Positions 27,188 through 36,668 of a stretch of DNA of 64,000 nucleotides are shown here, in pieces. The stretch covers positions 37,666 to 101,665 of the forward strand of contig SZPM01000008.1 in assembly GCA_030263715.1 (NCBI GenBank), written 5' to 3'. The first letter of the stretch is position 1. The number at the start of each line of letters is the position of its first letter. The notes beneath the pieces are model-generated. The model did no database searches. It was given only the letters and a program-made list of their open reading frames with translations, and had not been told where the DNA came from. The position numbers were made by a program, and so were the translations under genes. This DNA comes from ATM1 sp003577165. GTDB taxonomy: Bacteria > Armatimonadota > Fimbriimonadia > Fimbriimonadales > ATM1.

Positions 27188-28458
27188 GCCGCTCCGTTCA
27201 TCGTCATCATCTGCCGAAACTCCTCCACGACTCTCGCATCGAACTGAGTCCCTGAACAGGCCCGCAGTTCTGCCATCGCTTCCACATGGGTGAGCCTCTC
27301 TCGATACGGTCGTGCCTCTTCCGGCCCCTCCCCCCCCACCATCGCGTCATACGCGTCCACCACGGCGATGATCCGACTTTCGATCGGGATCTCCGTGCCG
27401 ACCAGACCGCTCGGGTAACCGTTGCCATCCACCCGCTCGTGGTGGTGCCGAATCCAATCCGCAACAACCGAGAGCGGCCCCGCAGCAGCGAGAACATACG
27501 CGCCGATCTCGGAGTGCTTCCGCACCTGCATCGTCTCACTCTCGTTCAAAGGCCCCGGCCGATCGAGCAGCGCCTCGTCCACGCCGACCTTCCCGAGGTC
27601 ATGCAGGATGGCGGCGCTTCGCACCAGTTTCGCCCTCTCAGGAGAGAGACCCATTCGGAGCGCAATCCGATACCCATATTCCGCAACACGGTGGATGTGA
27701 CCGTGCGTGTACGGATGTGCCCTTTGAAGCAGCCTCGAAAGGACCGAGATGGTTTCCAACTCCCGTCTCTCCTGTCTCCGAAGCATCAACGCCAAGCCGA
27801 ACGCAAGGCCCGCCGGCACGATCGAAAGGAGGAGCGGCCACATCACGCCCTTGGATGCGACGAGGCTCAGCGGCACCGCTGCGCCTGCCGAAACAGCGAG
27901 AAGCAGATAGCCCGCCAAGCGCGAACCCGGCAACATCCATCCGCTCACCATGTCTATCGCGCGGCCCTTCGAAAACAGCCCCAACATGGCGTGCAGCCCG
28001 GAGTAACTGAGGGCGAATGCGATCACCGACGCCTCGACAGGAGCACCACTGAAGATCTGTCGAGCGGCCCAGCCGACCGACGCCGCGACAAAGGTGCAAA
28101 CCGTAGGCAGTGAAGCTTCTCCAACGTGCCGTAGGATGGAGATCCTCCTCCCACAGAAAACGTGGTACGCGATGCTCGCGACGAGGCAAGCGCAAAACGC
28201 GCCGAACACGGACACGAGTCCCCGACCCACCGCGTACAGGACTGTGAGCGGAACGATGGTGAAAGGCGGAATGACTTGGGATTCGGCACGCCGAGGCGAG
28301 GCGATCTCAAACGCGACGAGAAGGGCGAAGATCCAAGCGAGAGACGCAGGAGTCGCGCTCACTTCAGGCGCGGGCAGTATTTGCGCGAGATAGATCGCTG
28401 CCAACGCCGTTAAGGCGTGTGCCAACGTCTCTCGCCGTTCCACTCTCCGGCCAGCCAT
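27184..28458 (-). CDS. membrane HD-GYP domain phosphodiesterase
   Basis: This 424-residue protein has about eight N-terminal membrane segments (to about 230), resembling an MASE-type sensor. An intact HD-GYP domain follows: HDLGKVGV at about 286 and HHERVDGNGYP at about 340. HD-GYP enzymes hydrolyse c-di-GMP (some cGAMP). The ATG at 28458 is preferred; a TTG at 28524 would add 22 residues with poor context. It heads the run HD-GYP, degenerate HD-GYP, glycosyltransferase, xerD, all overlapping. Confidence 0.9.
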   Translation of the reverse strand: MAGRRVERRETLAHALTALAAIYLAQILPAPEVSATPASLAWIFALLVAFEIASPRRAESQVIPPFTIVPLTVLYAVGRGLVSVFGAFCACLVASIAYHVFCGRRISILRHVGEASLPTVCTFVAASVGWAARQIFSGAPVEASVIAFALSYSGLHAMLGLFSKGRAIDMVSGWMLPGSRLAGYLLLAVSAGAAVPLSLVASKGVMWPLLLSIVPAGLAFGLALMLRRQERRELETISVLSRLLQRAHPYTHGHIHRVAEYGYRIALRMGLSPERAKLVRSAAILHDLGKVGVDEALLDRPGPLNESETMQVRKHSEIGAYVLAAAGPLSVVADWIRHHHERVDGNGYPSGLVGTEIPIESRIIAVVDAYDAMVGGEGPEEARPYRERLTHVEAMAELRACSGTQFDARVVEEFRQMMTMNGAA

Positions 28459-28554
28459 CCTCAACCTGTTATCACTCTCACCAAACCGCGCGGCGCGCTT
28501 CCGCGCCGTCGCGACGGCTCCCAACGTACTAGGTCTTCCCGGACCGGATGTTTC

Positions 28555-29496
28555 CTACTTGCGTACCAGTTTGCCCTGGCTCTTGAATCTCTCTTCGAAC
28601 ACGGGCCCGCCCGAATAATCCTTCACGGAGATGCTGGCGTTCCCTTCGCTCTTCGAGACTATCTTGTATGTCGCCAGATTGGCGGGCTCCAGATAGTAGT
28701 CGACAGTTCCGTCCATGAACAACTTGATCTCCTTGAACGGCGAGAACTCAGGCCGTTCGAAGAAGGTTGCGATGAACGGTGCGGCATCTGTATCGACTGC
28801 AATCTTCCCTTGAATCCAAACACACGTCTTGTTGTCGATGGACGCGTTGCCCTTGTAGGTGTAAAGGTAGTCGACGCGCCCCATCAGGCTCTTTCCCTTC
28901 TCGGCGCCCGACGAAATCGTCATCGGGGTGTATCCGATCGTTTCCTTCCATGTGTCGCCGACAGCAACCGGACGCAGCGGGAGCGAGGGCCCGAAATCAT
29001 AGAAGTTGGCGAACGCCGCGAAACTGTGCAGTTGCTGGATCATCTGCATGATCGGATCCTGCACCTTGACTCCGAAGCGCGACAGCACTCGAAGCGCACC
29101 ACCACCGGCTGGCGGCTTCTTCGGCGTCTCGTCTTTGATCGAGAGGATCTGGTTGCGGTTCGAAAACGTGATGAGCATGTTGGCGTTTTGGGCCATCACC
29201 GTCGTTTTCGGACCGGACTCGAAATCCTCCGCCATCCGAATCTTGAACTCCTTGCGTTTGAACCGCACGTCCGCGACCCCGTCCGGCTTCATCTTCTCGA
29301 CATCAAGGGTGAATGTGTAAGTGAAGTCTACGTTGTCAGGGAAAAACGTCTCGATCGGATACTGGCGCATTTCTGCGTCCACCCGGCTCGCGAAATCACA
29401 GGTCATCTTCTCGCCCGCGGCGAACTTGCGCGTAAGTTCAACCTTGTCGGCCTGGCCAGCCGACAATGCCATGAGGGACGCAACGATCAGATGCAA
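28555..29496 (-). CDS. exported hypothetical protein (DUF6263-like)
   Basis: This 313-residue protein begins with a short signal-like segment (MHLIVASLMALSAGQA). It is mostly beta-strand pattern, with VGDTWKETI near 195, a feature of the DUF6263-like lipid-binding-type exported proteins; I hold that assignment loosely. The TTG at 29496 is selected because AGGAGG lies 7 nt upstream and it gives the signal peptide. No enzyme motif is visible. It is divergent from the VanZ-like gene, 32 bp apart. Confidence 0.62.
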   Translation of the reverse strand: MHLIVASLMALSAGQADKVELTRKFAAGEKMTCDFASRVDAEMRQYPIETFFPDNVDFTYTFTLDVEKMKPDGVADVRFKRKEFKIRMAEDFESGPKTTVMAQNANMLITFSNRNQILSIKDETPKKPPAGGGALRVLSRFGVKVQDPIMQMIQQLHSFAAFANFYDFGPSLPLRPVAVGDTWKETIGYTPMTISSGAEKGKSLMGRVDYLYTYKGNASIDNKTCVWIQGKIAVDTDAAPFIATFFERPEFSPFKEIKLFMDGTVDYYLEPANLATYKIVSKSEGNASISVKDYSGGPVFEERFKSQGKLVRK

Positions 29497-29528
29497 AACT
29501 CGGCCTCCTGTCTGCGGATTCAGCCATT

Positions 29529-29948
29529 ATGACGGCTTCGGCCGTGATTCGTTATCCCACCTACCTCCTCACCGCAGCCTGGTGGAGCCTCGTCCTTTTC
29601 ACGTCAGGCGAAGGGGCCGGGGCCGGTTGGACCCGACGCCTCCTACGGTGGCTTCTGGGGCTGGAGGGAGAGGCGCTCGACACCGCCAACCTCATCGTCA
29701 GAAAGGCAGCCCACGTCGTCTACTACGCCGTCCTCACGTTCCTCCTGGCGAGGAGCCTGAGCCTGGCCCTTCGGAAGCCCGCCCTGCCGGTCGCTGCAGG
29801 TCTCGCCCTCGCCACCGGCGCCTGCGACGAGTGGCGCCAGTCTCACTTCGGATCACGAACCGGAACCGCGTGGGATCTGCTCTACGACGGAGCAGGCATC
29901 CTGCTTGTGGTCGCTTACTGTTGCTGGACTCGAGCGCGAACGAAGTAA
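29529..29948 (+). CDS. VanZ-family membrane protein
   Basis: The 139 residues contain about four membrane segments and the VanZ core: KAAHVVYYAVLTFLL, then CDEWRQSHFGSRTGTAWDLL, in which the Glu/Asp and Gln/His positions are conserved. VanZ confers low-level teicoplanin resistance in enterococci, but most homologues have no known role. The gene ends 34 bp inside the convergent carB. Confidence 0.85.
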   Translation: MTASAVIRYPTYLLTAAWWSLVLFTSGEGAGAGWTRRLLRWLLGLEGEALDTANLIVRKAAHVVYYAVLTFLLARSLSLALRKPALPVAAGLALATGACDEWRQSHFGSRTGTAWDLLYDGAGILLVVAYCCWTRARTK

Positions 29949-32900
29949 TCGCCGATCGCTTTGCAGGAGGCCTTCCTCCTTCCCTTTCGCGCCTCCACGG
30001 CAAGAGCGTACGCCCGCGCCGTGTCCAGGCTCGTCAAGCACGGGACGCCGAACTCCACGCACGCTCGGCGAATCCGCATGGCTTCCGCCTCCGCAGACTT
30101 GTCTGCGCTCGGCGTGTTGATGAGCACGGCAACGCGGCCCGATCTCACCTCGGTGAGGATGTTCTCCTCGCCCTCCGCGATCTTCCGAACGGTCCGCACG
30201 TTCAGCCCATCCGCCTCGAGCCTCCGAGCCGTGCCCGCCGTGGCTGCGAGCTCGAATCCAAGTTTTGCGAAAGATGCCGCGATCGGAGCCACCTCGTCCT
30301 TGTCGGCTTCACGCACCGTGATGAGCGCTGTACCCCCGTCGGGCATCTTCATTCCCGCAGCCAGCATGGCCTTCCACAGCGAGTTACCGAAGTCGTGATC
30401 CACTCCCATGACCTCGCCTGTGCTCTTCATCTCGGGGCCAAGCGTCGGCTCGACCAACGTCAGCTTCTGAAAACTGAAAACCGGCGCCTTCACAGCGAAG
30501 AGTCCCGGATCCGGCGGATGTGGCACGCCGTCATCTAAACCGAATCGGCTGACTCTCCCTTCGACCGGATCCCACACGCCGCTCGTCAGCCCTTGTTCGC
30601 GAAGCGAGATGCCCGCCGCGCACCGAGTCGCGATCTTCGCCATCGGCAGGCGTGTCACTTTGCTCAAATACGGCACGGTGCGGCTTGCCCGCGGATTCAC
30701 TTCGAGCACGTACGCCGTGTCGTCCTGAATCACGAACTGGATGTTCATCAGCCCCTTCACCTTGAGCGCTCTTGCGATCTCGCACGCGAATCTCACCATC
30801 TGCCTCTGAACGGAAGTCGAGAGCGTCACCGCCGGATACACGGCCATGCTGTCACCGGAGTGCACGCCCGCTCGCTCGATATGCTCCATGATCCCGGGGA
30901 CGACCGTTTCCTCACCATCGGAGATGACGTCGACCTCTGCCTCCGTTCCAACGATGTACTTGTCCACGAGCACCGGCGCACGGTCACTCGCGCGAGTCGC
31001 AGAGTCCATGTATCCCCGCAAATCGTCGTCCGAATAGACGATCTCCATCGCCCGTCCACCCAGAACGTAACTCGGCCGAACGAGCACCGGATAACCGACC
31101 GCATGGGCCACTGCGATCGCGTCGTCCACGTTCGTGACCCCCCTCCCCGGTGGCTTGGGAATCTCCAGCCTCGTGAGGAGACGCTCGAACAGATCTCGAT
31201 CCTCCGCTTCAGCGATTGCACCCGGCGATGTGCCCATCACCTGAAGTCCCGCCCGCGACAGGCCCTCCGCTAAATTGATCGCCGTCTGTCCGCCGAACTG
31301 CAGCATCACTCCCTTCGCGTTCTCGTGCTGCGCGACCATCACCGCGTCACGGGCCGTAACAGGATCGAAGTAGAGCGCGTCGGCCGTGTCGAAGTCCGTA
31401 CTCACCGTCTCCGGATTGTTGTTCAGGATGACCGACCGGTAGCCCAACTCGTGCAGTTCCTTCGCGCAATGCACGCACGAGTAGTCGAATTCGATTCCCT
31501 GCCCGATACGTATCGGCCCGCTTCCCAACACCAAAACGGCTTCCTTCTCATCGCCTCCAATGAAGTCATCCTCTGGGTCCGAGCAGCCGTAGTAGTACGG
31601 CGTGCGGCTCTCAAACTCACCCGCGCACGTGTCGACCATCTTGAAGGATCGGTGCTCGGGCCCATCCCCCATCTTCACCGCGTTCGCGATGCGCTCGATG
31701 AACCACGGATCGATGCGGCTCAATTCGTTGATGCGCGCAGTGCTCCATCCGCGCCGAATCGCCTCAGCGACCGCCCACAGCCGCGTGTCCGTAGGGACGC
31801 GAACCTGCTCTGCCAACTCCTCATCCGCGATTAACGTCATTGCTGGCGCAGACAGCGTCTTCCACGGCATCTCCAAGCCACGAACCGCCTTCAGCAGCGC
31901 CTCTTCAAAGTTACGATCGATCGCCATCACCTCGCCTGTGGCCTTCATCTGCGTGGTGAGCCTCCGGTCGCCGTCAGGGAATTTGTCGAACGGCCAGCGC
32001 GGAATCTTGACGACACAATAATCGAGGGCAGGTTCGAAGCACGCTCGCGTCGTCTTCGTAATGGCGTTGTCAATCTCATCGAGCGTCTTTCCGATGGAGA
32101 TCTTCGCCGACACGCGCGCGATGGGATAACCTGTTGCCTTCGAGGCCAACGCCGAAGACCTCGACACGCGAGGATTTACCTCGATGACGTAGTAGTCGAA
32201 CGAGTTCGGGTTTACGGCGAGTTGGACGTTGCACCCCCCCTCCACTCCGAGAGCGCGGATGATCTTTAGCGAAGCCGAGCGCAGGATGTGATACTCAATG
32301 TCGGACAAGGTTTGAGACGGAGCGACAACGATGGAATCACCCGTGTGCACCCCCATCGGGTCGATGTTCTCCATATTGCAGATCGTGATGCAGTTGTCCG
32401 CGCTGTCCCGCATCACTTCGTATTCGATCTCCTTCCATCCGAGGAGTGAACGCTCGACCAGAACTTGGCTCGTTGGGCTCAAAGACAGCCCGAGTTGTCC
32501 GATCTGAAGGAGTTCGTCCGGGTCGTGCGCGATCCCCCCGCCCGTGCCTCCCAAAGTGAACGCAGGCCGAATAATGCAGGGGTAAGGCGCCTTGTCGAGG
32601 AGATCCTTCAGTTCATCTACGCTCTGAACGATCCAACTCTCGGGCACCGGTTCACGGATTTCCTGCATGAGGCTCCGGAACAGTTCCCGATCCTCCGCCA
32701 TTCGAATGGTGCGGAGCGGAGTGCCGAGCAAGCGCACGCCGTAATCGTCCAGGATTCCCCGCTCCGCAAGTTGCGTTGCGAGGTTCAATCCTGTCTGGCC
32801 TCCGAGCGACGCGAGTAATCCGTCTGGCCTTTCCTGCGCAATCACTCGCTCGCAGAATTCGACGGTCAAAGGCTCGATGTAGACGCGATCGGCCGTTTCC

Positions 32901-33055
32901 TCATCCGTCATGATCGTCGCAGGGTTGCTGTTGATCAGAATGACCTCCAGACCCTCTTCGCGGAGAGACTTGCACGCCTGCGATCCCGCGTAGTCGAATT
33001 CCGCGGCCTGACCGATCACGATGGGGCCGCTTCCGATGACGAGTACCTTCTTCAC
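29915..33055 (-). CDS. carB: carbamoyl-phosphate synthase large subunit
   Basis: CarB uses ammonia passed from CarA, bicarbonate and two ATP to make carbamoyl phosphate for pyrimidines and arginine. The 1046-residue product has two ATP-grasp halves (about 1-400 and 545-930), each with GSGPIxIGQ...EFDY at its start. An oligomerisation region lies between them, and a C-terminal MGS-like allosteric domain (ALITVREADKDEVAP) ends the protein. Slightly shorter than E. coli CarB (1073). The GTG start overlaps the carA stop by 4 bp. Confidence 0.97.
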   Translation of the reverse strand: MKKVLVIGSGPIVIGQAAEFDYAGSQACKSLREEGLEVILINSNPATIMTDEETADRVYIEPLTVEFCERVIAQERPDGLLASLGGQTGLNLATQLAERGILDDYGVRLLGTPLRTIRMAEDRELFRSLMQEIREPVPESWIVQSVDELKDLLDKAPYPCIIRPAFTLGGTGGGIAHDPDELLQIGQLGLSLSPTSQVLVERSLLGWKEIEYEVMRDSADNCITICNMENIDPMGVHTGDSIVVAPSQTLSDIEYHILRSASLKIIRALGVEGGCNVQLAVNPNSFDYYVIEVNPRVSRSSALASKATGYPIARVSAKISIGKTLDEIDNAITKTTRACFEPALDYCVVKIPRWPFDKFPDGDRRLTTQMKATGEVMAIDRNFEEALLKAVRGLEMPWKTLSAPAMTLIADEELAEQVRVPTDTRLWAVAEAIRRGWSTARINELSRIDPWFIERIANAVKMGDGPEHRSFKMVDTCAGEFESRTPYYYGCSDPEDDFIGGDEKEAVLVLGSGPIRIGQGIEFDYSCVHCAKELHELGYRSVILNNNPETVSTDFDTADALYFDPVTARDAVMVAQHENAKGVMLQFGGQTAINLAEGLSRAGLQVMGTSPGAIAEAEDRDLFERLLTRLEIPKPPGRGVTNVDDAIAVAHAVGYPVLVRPSYVLGGRAMEIVYSDDDLRGYMDSATRASDRAPVLVDKYIVGTEAEVDVISDGEETVVPGIMEHIERAGVHSGDSMAVYPAVTLSTSVQRQMVRFACEIARALKVKGLMNIQFVIQDDTAYVLEVNPRASRTVPYLSKVTRLPMAKIATRCAAGISLREQGLTSGVWDPVEGRVSRFGLDDGVPHPPDPGLFAVKAPVFSFQKLTLVEPTLGPEMKSTGEVMGVDHDFGNSLWKAMLAAGMKMPDGGTALITVREADKDEVAPIAASFAKLGFELAATAGTARRLEADGLNVRTVRKIAEGEENILTEVRSGRVAVLINTPSADKSAEAEAMRIRRACVEFGVPCLTSLDTARAYALAVEARKGRRKASCKAIGDYFVRARVQQQ

Positions 33056-34179
33056 GCACCCGCCCTTTCGATTCTGGAGATGAACTGTTCAAAGAACGGT
33101 CGCGAGTCCCACGGTCCCGGCGCGGCCTCCGGATGGTATTGAATGCTGTATGCGCCGAGTCCCTCGTGCCGGATTCCTTCCACCGTCCCGTCGTTCAGAT
33201 TGATCTGCGTGACCTCCGCGCCGGTCCCGCTGAGAGTGTTGGGGTCCACCGCGTAACCGTGGTTCTGCGATGTGATCGTCACCTTTCCGCTTATCAAGTC
33301 CTTCACGGGATGGTTCGATCCCCTGTGCCCGAAGCGAAGTTTGAAAGTCGTCGCCCCAAGCGCGCACGCCAGCATCTGGTTACCGAGGCAGATTCCAGCA
33401 ATCGGAATCTCGCCCAGCAGGTCCCGAACCGTTCCCATCACCTTGGTCAATTTCGCGGGGTCTCCGGGACCCGGCGACAAGAGAAGTCCATCCGGCTTGA
33501 ATCCGAGAATCTCATCACTCGTCGCCGACCACGGGAAGACGATGCTGCGACAACCGAGAGCAGCAAGCCGCCGAAGAATATTGAACTTCAGACCGCAGTC
33601 GAGAACGGCGATCTTGTGCTTGTATTCCGATGTCGCCGCATCCACCGGCTCCTTCCCCTCGAATCCCCACGCGTAAACGCTCTTCGTGCTGACTCGCTCC
33701 ACATAGTCGAGGTCGCCGTAATCCGGCAGCGCCTGAATTTCATTGCGAACTTCATCGGGTGACCGATCGGTGATCAGTCCCATCGTCACGCCGAGCGAGC
33801 GAATCCGCTTCGTCAGCGCGCGCGTATCCACTCCTTCGATGCCAGGCACCCCCTTCTCCGAGAGGTACTCGTGCAGAGTCCACTTGGACCTCCAATTGCT
33901 CGGCGTTTCGCAACACTCGCGGACGATGATTGCGCTTGGCTGAATTCGGTCGGACTCGGAGTCGTCGGCATTCACGCCGTAGTTGCCAATAAGCGGATAG
34001 GTGAAGAGGACGATCTGTCCGGCGTAACTTGGGTCCGTGAGGATTTCCTGGTAACCGGTCATCCCGGTGTTGAAAACCACTTCGCCGGCGGCTTCCGTGT
34101 TCGCGCCGAGTGGCTTGCCGGCATGCACCGACCCATCCTTGAGGACCAGGTAACGCGTCAATGTGTCTCCGGTCCCCAT
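33052..34179 (-). CDS. carA: carbamoyl-phosphate synthase small subunit (glutaminase)
   Basis: CarA hydrolyses glutamine and channels ammonia to CarB. The 375-residue protein has the N-terminal domain (VVFNTGMTGYQEILTDPSY) and a class I glutamine amidotransferase domain. That domain carries the nucleophile in GICLGNQ (E. coli has GICLGHQ), SQNHGYAV and the HPEA catalytic triad end. The C-terminal SIQYHPEAAPGPWD is typical. It is transcribed with carB and follows the SDR gene by 34 bp. Confidence 0.97.
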   Translation of the reverse strand: MGTGDTLTRYLVLKDGSVHAGKPLGANTEAAGEVVFNTGMTGYQEILTDPSYAGQIVLFTYPLIGNYGVNADDSESDRIQPSAIIVRECCETPSNWRSKWTLHEYLSEKGVPGIEGVDTRALTKRIRSLGVTMGLITDRSPDEVRNEIQALPDYGDLDYVERVSTKSVYAWGFEGKEPVDAATSEYKHKIAVLDCGLKFNILRRLAALGCRSIVFPWSATSDEILGFKPDGLLLSPGPGDPAKLTKVMGTVRDLLGEIPIAGICLGNQMLACALGATTFKLRFGHRGSNHPVKDLISGKVTITSQNHGYAVDPNTLSGTGAEVTQINLNDGTVEGIRHEGLGAYSIQYHPEAAPGPWDSRPFFEQFISRIERAGA

Positions 34180-34213
34180 TGTTCCGATGGGAACCCGTTG
34201 AGTGTACCCGGCG

Positions 34214-34954
34214 CTAATGGAAATAACTCGCGCCGTTTACGTCGATGACGACGCCGCTTAAGTACGCCGCCTCATCGGACAGAAGGAACGCCGCGACATG
34301 CGCGCAGTCTTCCGGCGTCGCCACTCGGCCGAGCGGAATGCTGTCCTCGATCTCCTTCCGTCGCGCCTCCATCCCCTCCCGGGTCATCGCCGTCTCAACC
34401 CATCCGGGCGCGATCCCGAAAACCTCGATCCCGGATTTCGCAAGTTCCACCGCCAACGACCGCGTGAGATTGATCTGCGCTGCCTTCGATGCAGCGTACG
34501 CAGCCGCCCCCGGCTCCCCGCGAAACCCGACTCGGGAGCACACGTTGAGAATGCGCGCCGGCCGAGTCCCGGTTCGTATCGCTTCCATCGCGAAGGAACG
34601 CGAAAGCCTCGCCGTCGCCACGAAGTTGATGCTCATCTGCCCGTCGAGCCAATTCTCAAACGCCTCCGCCCCTTCGGCAAGGAAGCCGCGGGGAACGTAG
34701 ACGCCGGCGTTGTTCACCAACGCGTTCACCGGTCCCTGACCGATGGCCCACTCCCAAAGCCTCTCACACGCCTCTGGCTCTGCAAGGTCGGCGCCGAAAG
34801 GCGCGGCCACCCCTCCGCAAGCCGCTGCTGCCGCCTCCGCCTCATCGCGAGCGGCCCTGTAGTGGATCAGCGGCCTCCAACCTTCCTGGCTGAGGCGAAG
34901 AGCGATCGCCCGCCCGATTCCGCGGGACCCGCCCGTAACGAGAGCAGTACGCAT
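34214..34954 (-). CDS. short-chain dehydrogenase/reductase (FabG-like)
   Basis: This 246-residue classical SDR has the NAD(P) motif TGGSRGIGRA at 8-17, NNAG at about 80, the catalytic Ser in NVCSRVG and YAASK with Tyr and Lys. The end (VIDVNGASYF) resembles FabG 3-oxoacyl-ACP reductases. No fatty-acid genes are adjacent, so FabG is only a likely role. It lies between a small membrane protein gene and carA on the same strand, with gaps of 3 and 34 bp. Confidence 0.85.
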   Translation of the reverse strand: MRTALVTGGSRGIGRAIALRLSQEGWRPLIHYRAARDEAEAAAAACGGVAAPFGADLAEPEACERLWEWAIGQGPVNALVNNAGVYVPRGFLAEGAEAFENWLDGQMSINFVATARLSRSFAMEAIRTGTRPARILNVCSRVGFRGEPGAAAYAASKAAQINLTRSLAVELAKSGIEVFGIAPGWVETAMTREGMEARRKEIEDSIPLGRVATPEDCAHVAAFLLSDEAAYLSGVVIDVNGASYFH

Positions 34955-34957
34955 GGA

Positions 34958-35464
34958 CTACCGCCCAGTATGCTTCGTGTAGAGTTCCGGATCTGGCCGA
35001 TACGAGCCCAGCCAGTCGCCCTGGAGTTCCGCGTACCCCCAACTCCCCTCGATGCATCCCGCAAAGACAGCCGGATCGGTCTCCACCTCGATCCTCTGGC
35101 CGTCCTCGGTCACGAGCACAGCGTGGTAGCCGGGCTTCAGTGTCGCCTCCTCGTGGGGAGCGATGATCCTCCCCTTCTCGGTTCGCCAGACAGAGTGAAT
35201 CATCACCGCCTTCTTCACCCGCGGCCCGGTGCGGGCCTTGGAGATGGCCGCGCTCCGGATCGCCGTCGCCGCCGCCATCGTGATGATCGCCCCGACCACG
35301 GAAGCGCCCATGCCGAAGATCCCAAGCACCAAGCACCAGAGCCGCGCATCGGACGACAGGGGCGGAATCGGCGACACGGCGAGATAGATGGATACGATGC
35401 TGAGCAGGAACAGACCGACCCACAGGCTCAGCCACCGGGCAGTCCTGGACTCGAGTTTGGACAC
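34958..35464 (-). CDS. hypothetical two-helix membrane protein
   Basis: The 168-residue product has two membrane helices (about 12-33 and 43-68) and a C-terminal beta-rich domain with VLVTEDGQRIEVETDP. I recognise no family. The GTG at 35464 is chosen over a TTG at 35533, whose extra residues are basic and Gly-rich and look non-coding. It precedes the SDR gene by 3 bp. Confidence 0.55.
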   Translation of the reverse strand: MSKLESRTARWLSLWVGLFLLSIVSIYLAVSPIPPLSSDARLWCLVLGIFGMGASVVGAIITMAAATAIRSAAISKARTGPRVKKAVMIHSVWRTEKGRIIAPHEEATLKPGYHAVLVTEDGQRIEVETDPAVFAGCIEGSWGYAELQGDWLGSYRPDPELYTKHTGR

Positions 35465-35689
35465 GCCACATCTTTGGCGGGCGCCACCCGGATTCCTTCG
35501 GGGCGAGCGGCCCCAAAAGCACGAACTTTCCAAAAATCGAACCCCGTCAAATGGCTAGCTGGGAAACGAAAGTAGATCGGGTCCGATTAGAAGAGGGCCG
35601 ACAAGGTTACGGGACCCCGCCGAGCCAGGGCGGTGTCCAGAACTGGTGGGCGCAGGCGACGGAGTCGACCTACAGGCTTGGAGAGCCGC

Positions 35690-35968
35690 ATGAGGAACGG
35701 AAACAAGAACAAGGGTGAACTCGAGAGGGACGGCAGGATCTCGCTGTCCCGGCGCGAGACTCAAGTGCTCGCCCTCATCGCCAGAGGACTCAGCAGCAAG
35801 CAGGCCGCAGACGACCTCTGCATCTCAAAGTCGACGGTGGACTACCACCTCGAAAACACCTATCGGAAACTCGGCGTCAGCAACCGAATTCAAGCGATCC
35901 GGAAAGCCTCCGAAGCCGGCATCCTTCCATTCGTCCCCTCGTTCAGCCCGCTCGAAATCGAATTGTAG
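35690..35968 (+). CDS. orphan LuxR/NarL-type HTH protein
   Basis: The 92-residue protein is almost wholly a LuxR-type DNA-binding domain: LSRRETQVLALIARGLSSKQ, then AADDLCISKSTVDYHLENTYRKLGV (given in parts), with the usual conserved Glu and the VDYHL recognition helix. It has no receiver or ligand domain, as in GerE-like small regulators. The ATG has GGAGAG upstream. It is divergent from the 35464 gene. Confidence 0.88.
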   Translation: MRNGNKNKGELERDGRISLSRRETQVLALIARGLSSKQAADDLCISKSTVDYHLENTYRKLGVSNRIQAIRKASEAGILPFVPSFSPLEIEL

Positions 35969-35990
35969 CCATCCCTCCCCCGAGCACACG

Positions 35991-36033
35991 CAAGCAAATG
36001 CCCCGCGTCCATAACGGATACGGGGCTTGCTTG
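35991..36033. terminator. hairpin between convergent LuxR-type and thioredoxin genes
   Basis: CAAGCAA pairs with TTGCTTG and GCCCCG with CGGGGC, with two bulged bases and a 15-base loop. It lies between two convergent stops, so it may serve both. T-tracts are weak. Confidence 0.45.
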
Positions 36034-36053
36034 CATGGGAAACGGAACGGTCG

Positions 36054-36584
36054 CTAATTCGCTATGCCGTACTGCTTCAGAATCGCCATTTGACCCGCGA
36101 GGTGATTCGGATTCGCACCCACCCAGTGCTTCACAACCTTCATCGTCGCCGCGTCAACCGCAAACACCGTCGGGATTCCACGAACTCGGAATAGGGAGTT
36201 CACATTTCCCGGATTCCGGCCCTTGGCGTCATGAAGGACGAGGTAGTTGATTCCCTTCTCCTCCATGTTTTTCCTCATGTCGTCCCACGTATCGCTCACG
36301 TTAATCCCCACAACCATCAAGCCCTTCGACTTGTATTTGTTGTTCATCTCGATCAACTCGGGGATGACCTTCTGGCACGGTCCGCACCAAGAAGCAAAGA
36401 AGTCGAGCAGAAGCAACTTCGCCTTGCCCTTCAGGGAGTGCAATTCGAAGTTCTTCCCACTGTTCGCCTCCAAGAATGTGTAGTTCGGGACGGCCTCACC
36501 AGCTGACAGCGGCTGCTGATCTTGAACAGGCGGCGCGGCCAACGTCAGCCCAGCCGTAAGGGTGGCAAGAATCTGAGATAGCAT
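36054..36584 (-). CDS. TlpA/ResA-like exported thioredoxin
   Basis: This 176-residue protein has an N-terminal signal (MLSQILATLTAGLTLAAPP) and a thioredoxin domain with LLDFFASWCGPCQKVIPEL. The CGPC active site acts as thiol-disulfide reductant or cytochrome c maturation factor outside the membrane. The cis-Pro loop is VRGIPTVF. The ATG at 36584 has an AAGGAG site; an upstream in-frame start lacks one. A link to NrfHA cytochrome maturation is only a guess. Confidence 0.9.
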   Translation of the reverse strand: MLSQILATLTAGLTLAAPPVQDQQPLSAGEAVPNYTFLEANSGKNFELHSLKGKAKLLLLDFFASWCGPCQKVIPELIEMNNKYKSKGLMVVGINVSDTWDDMRKNMEEKGINYLVLHDAKGRNPGNVNSLFRVRGIPTVFAVDAATMKVVKHWVGANPNHLAGQMAILKQYGIAN

Positions 36585-36668
36585 CGTATGTCTCCTTGGA
36601 GGCTCGCTCCTCAAGATACATACAAACGGACAGCGCCTTCAAGTTCCAGAAAACGGCGCAGCGCAACG

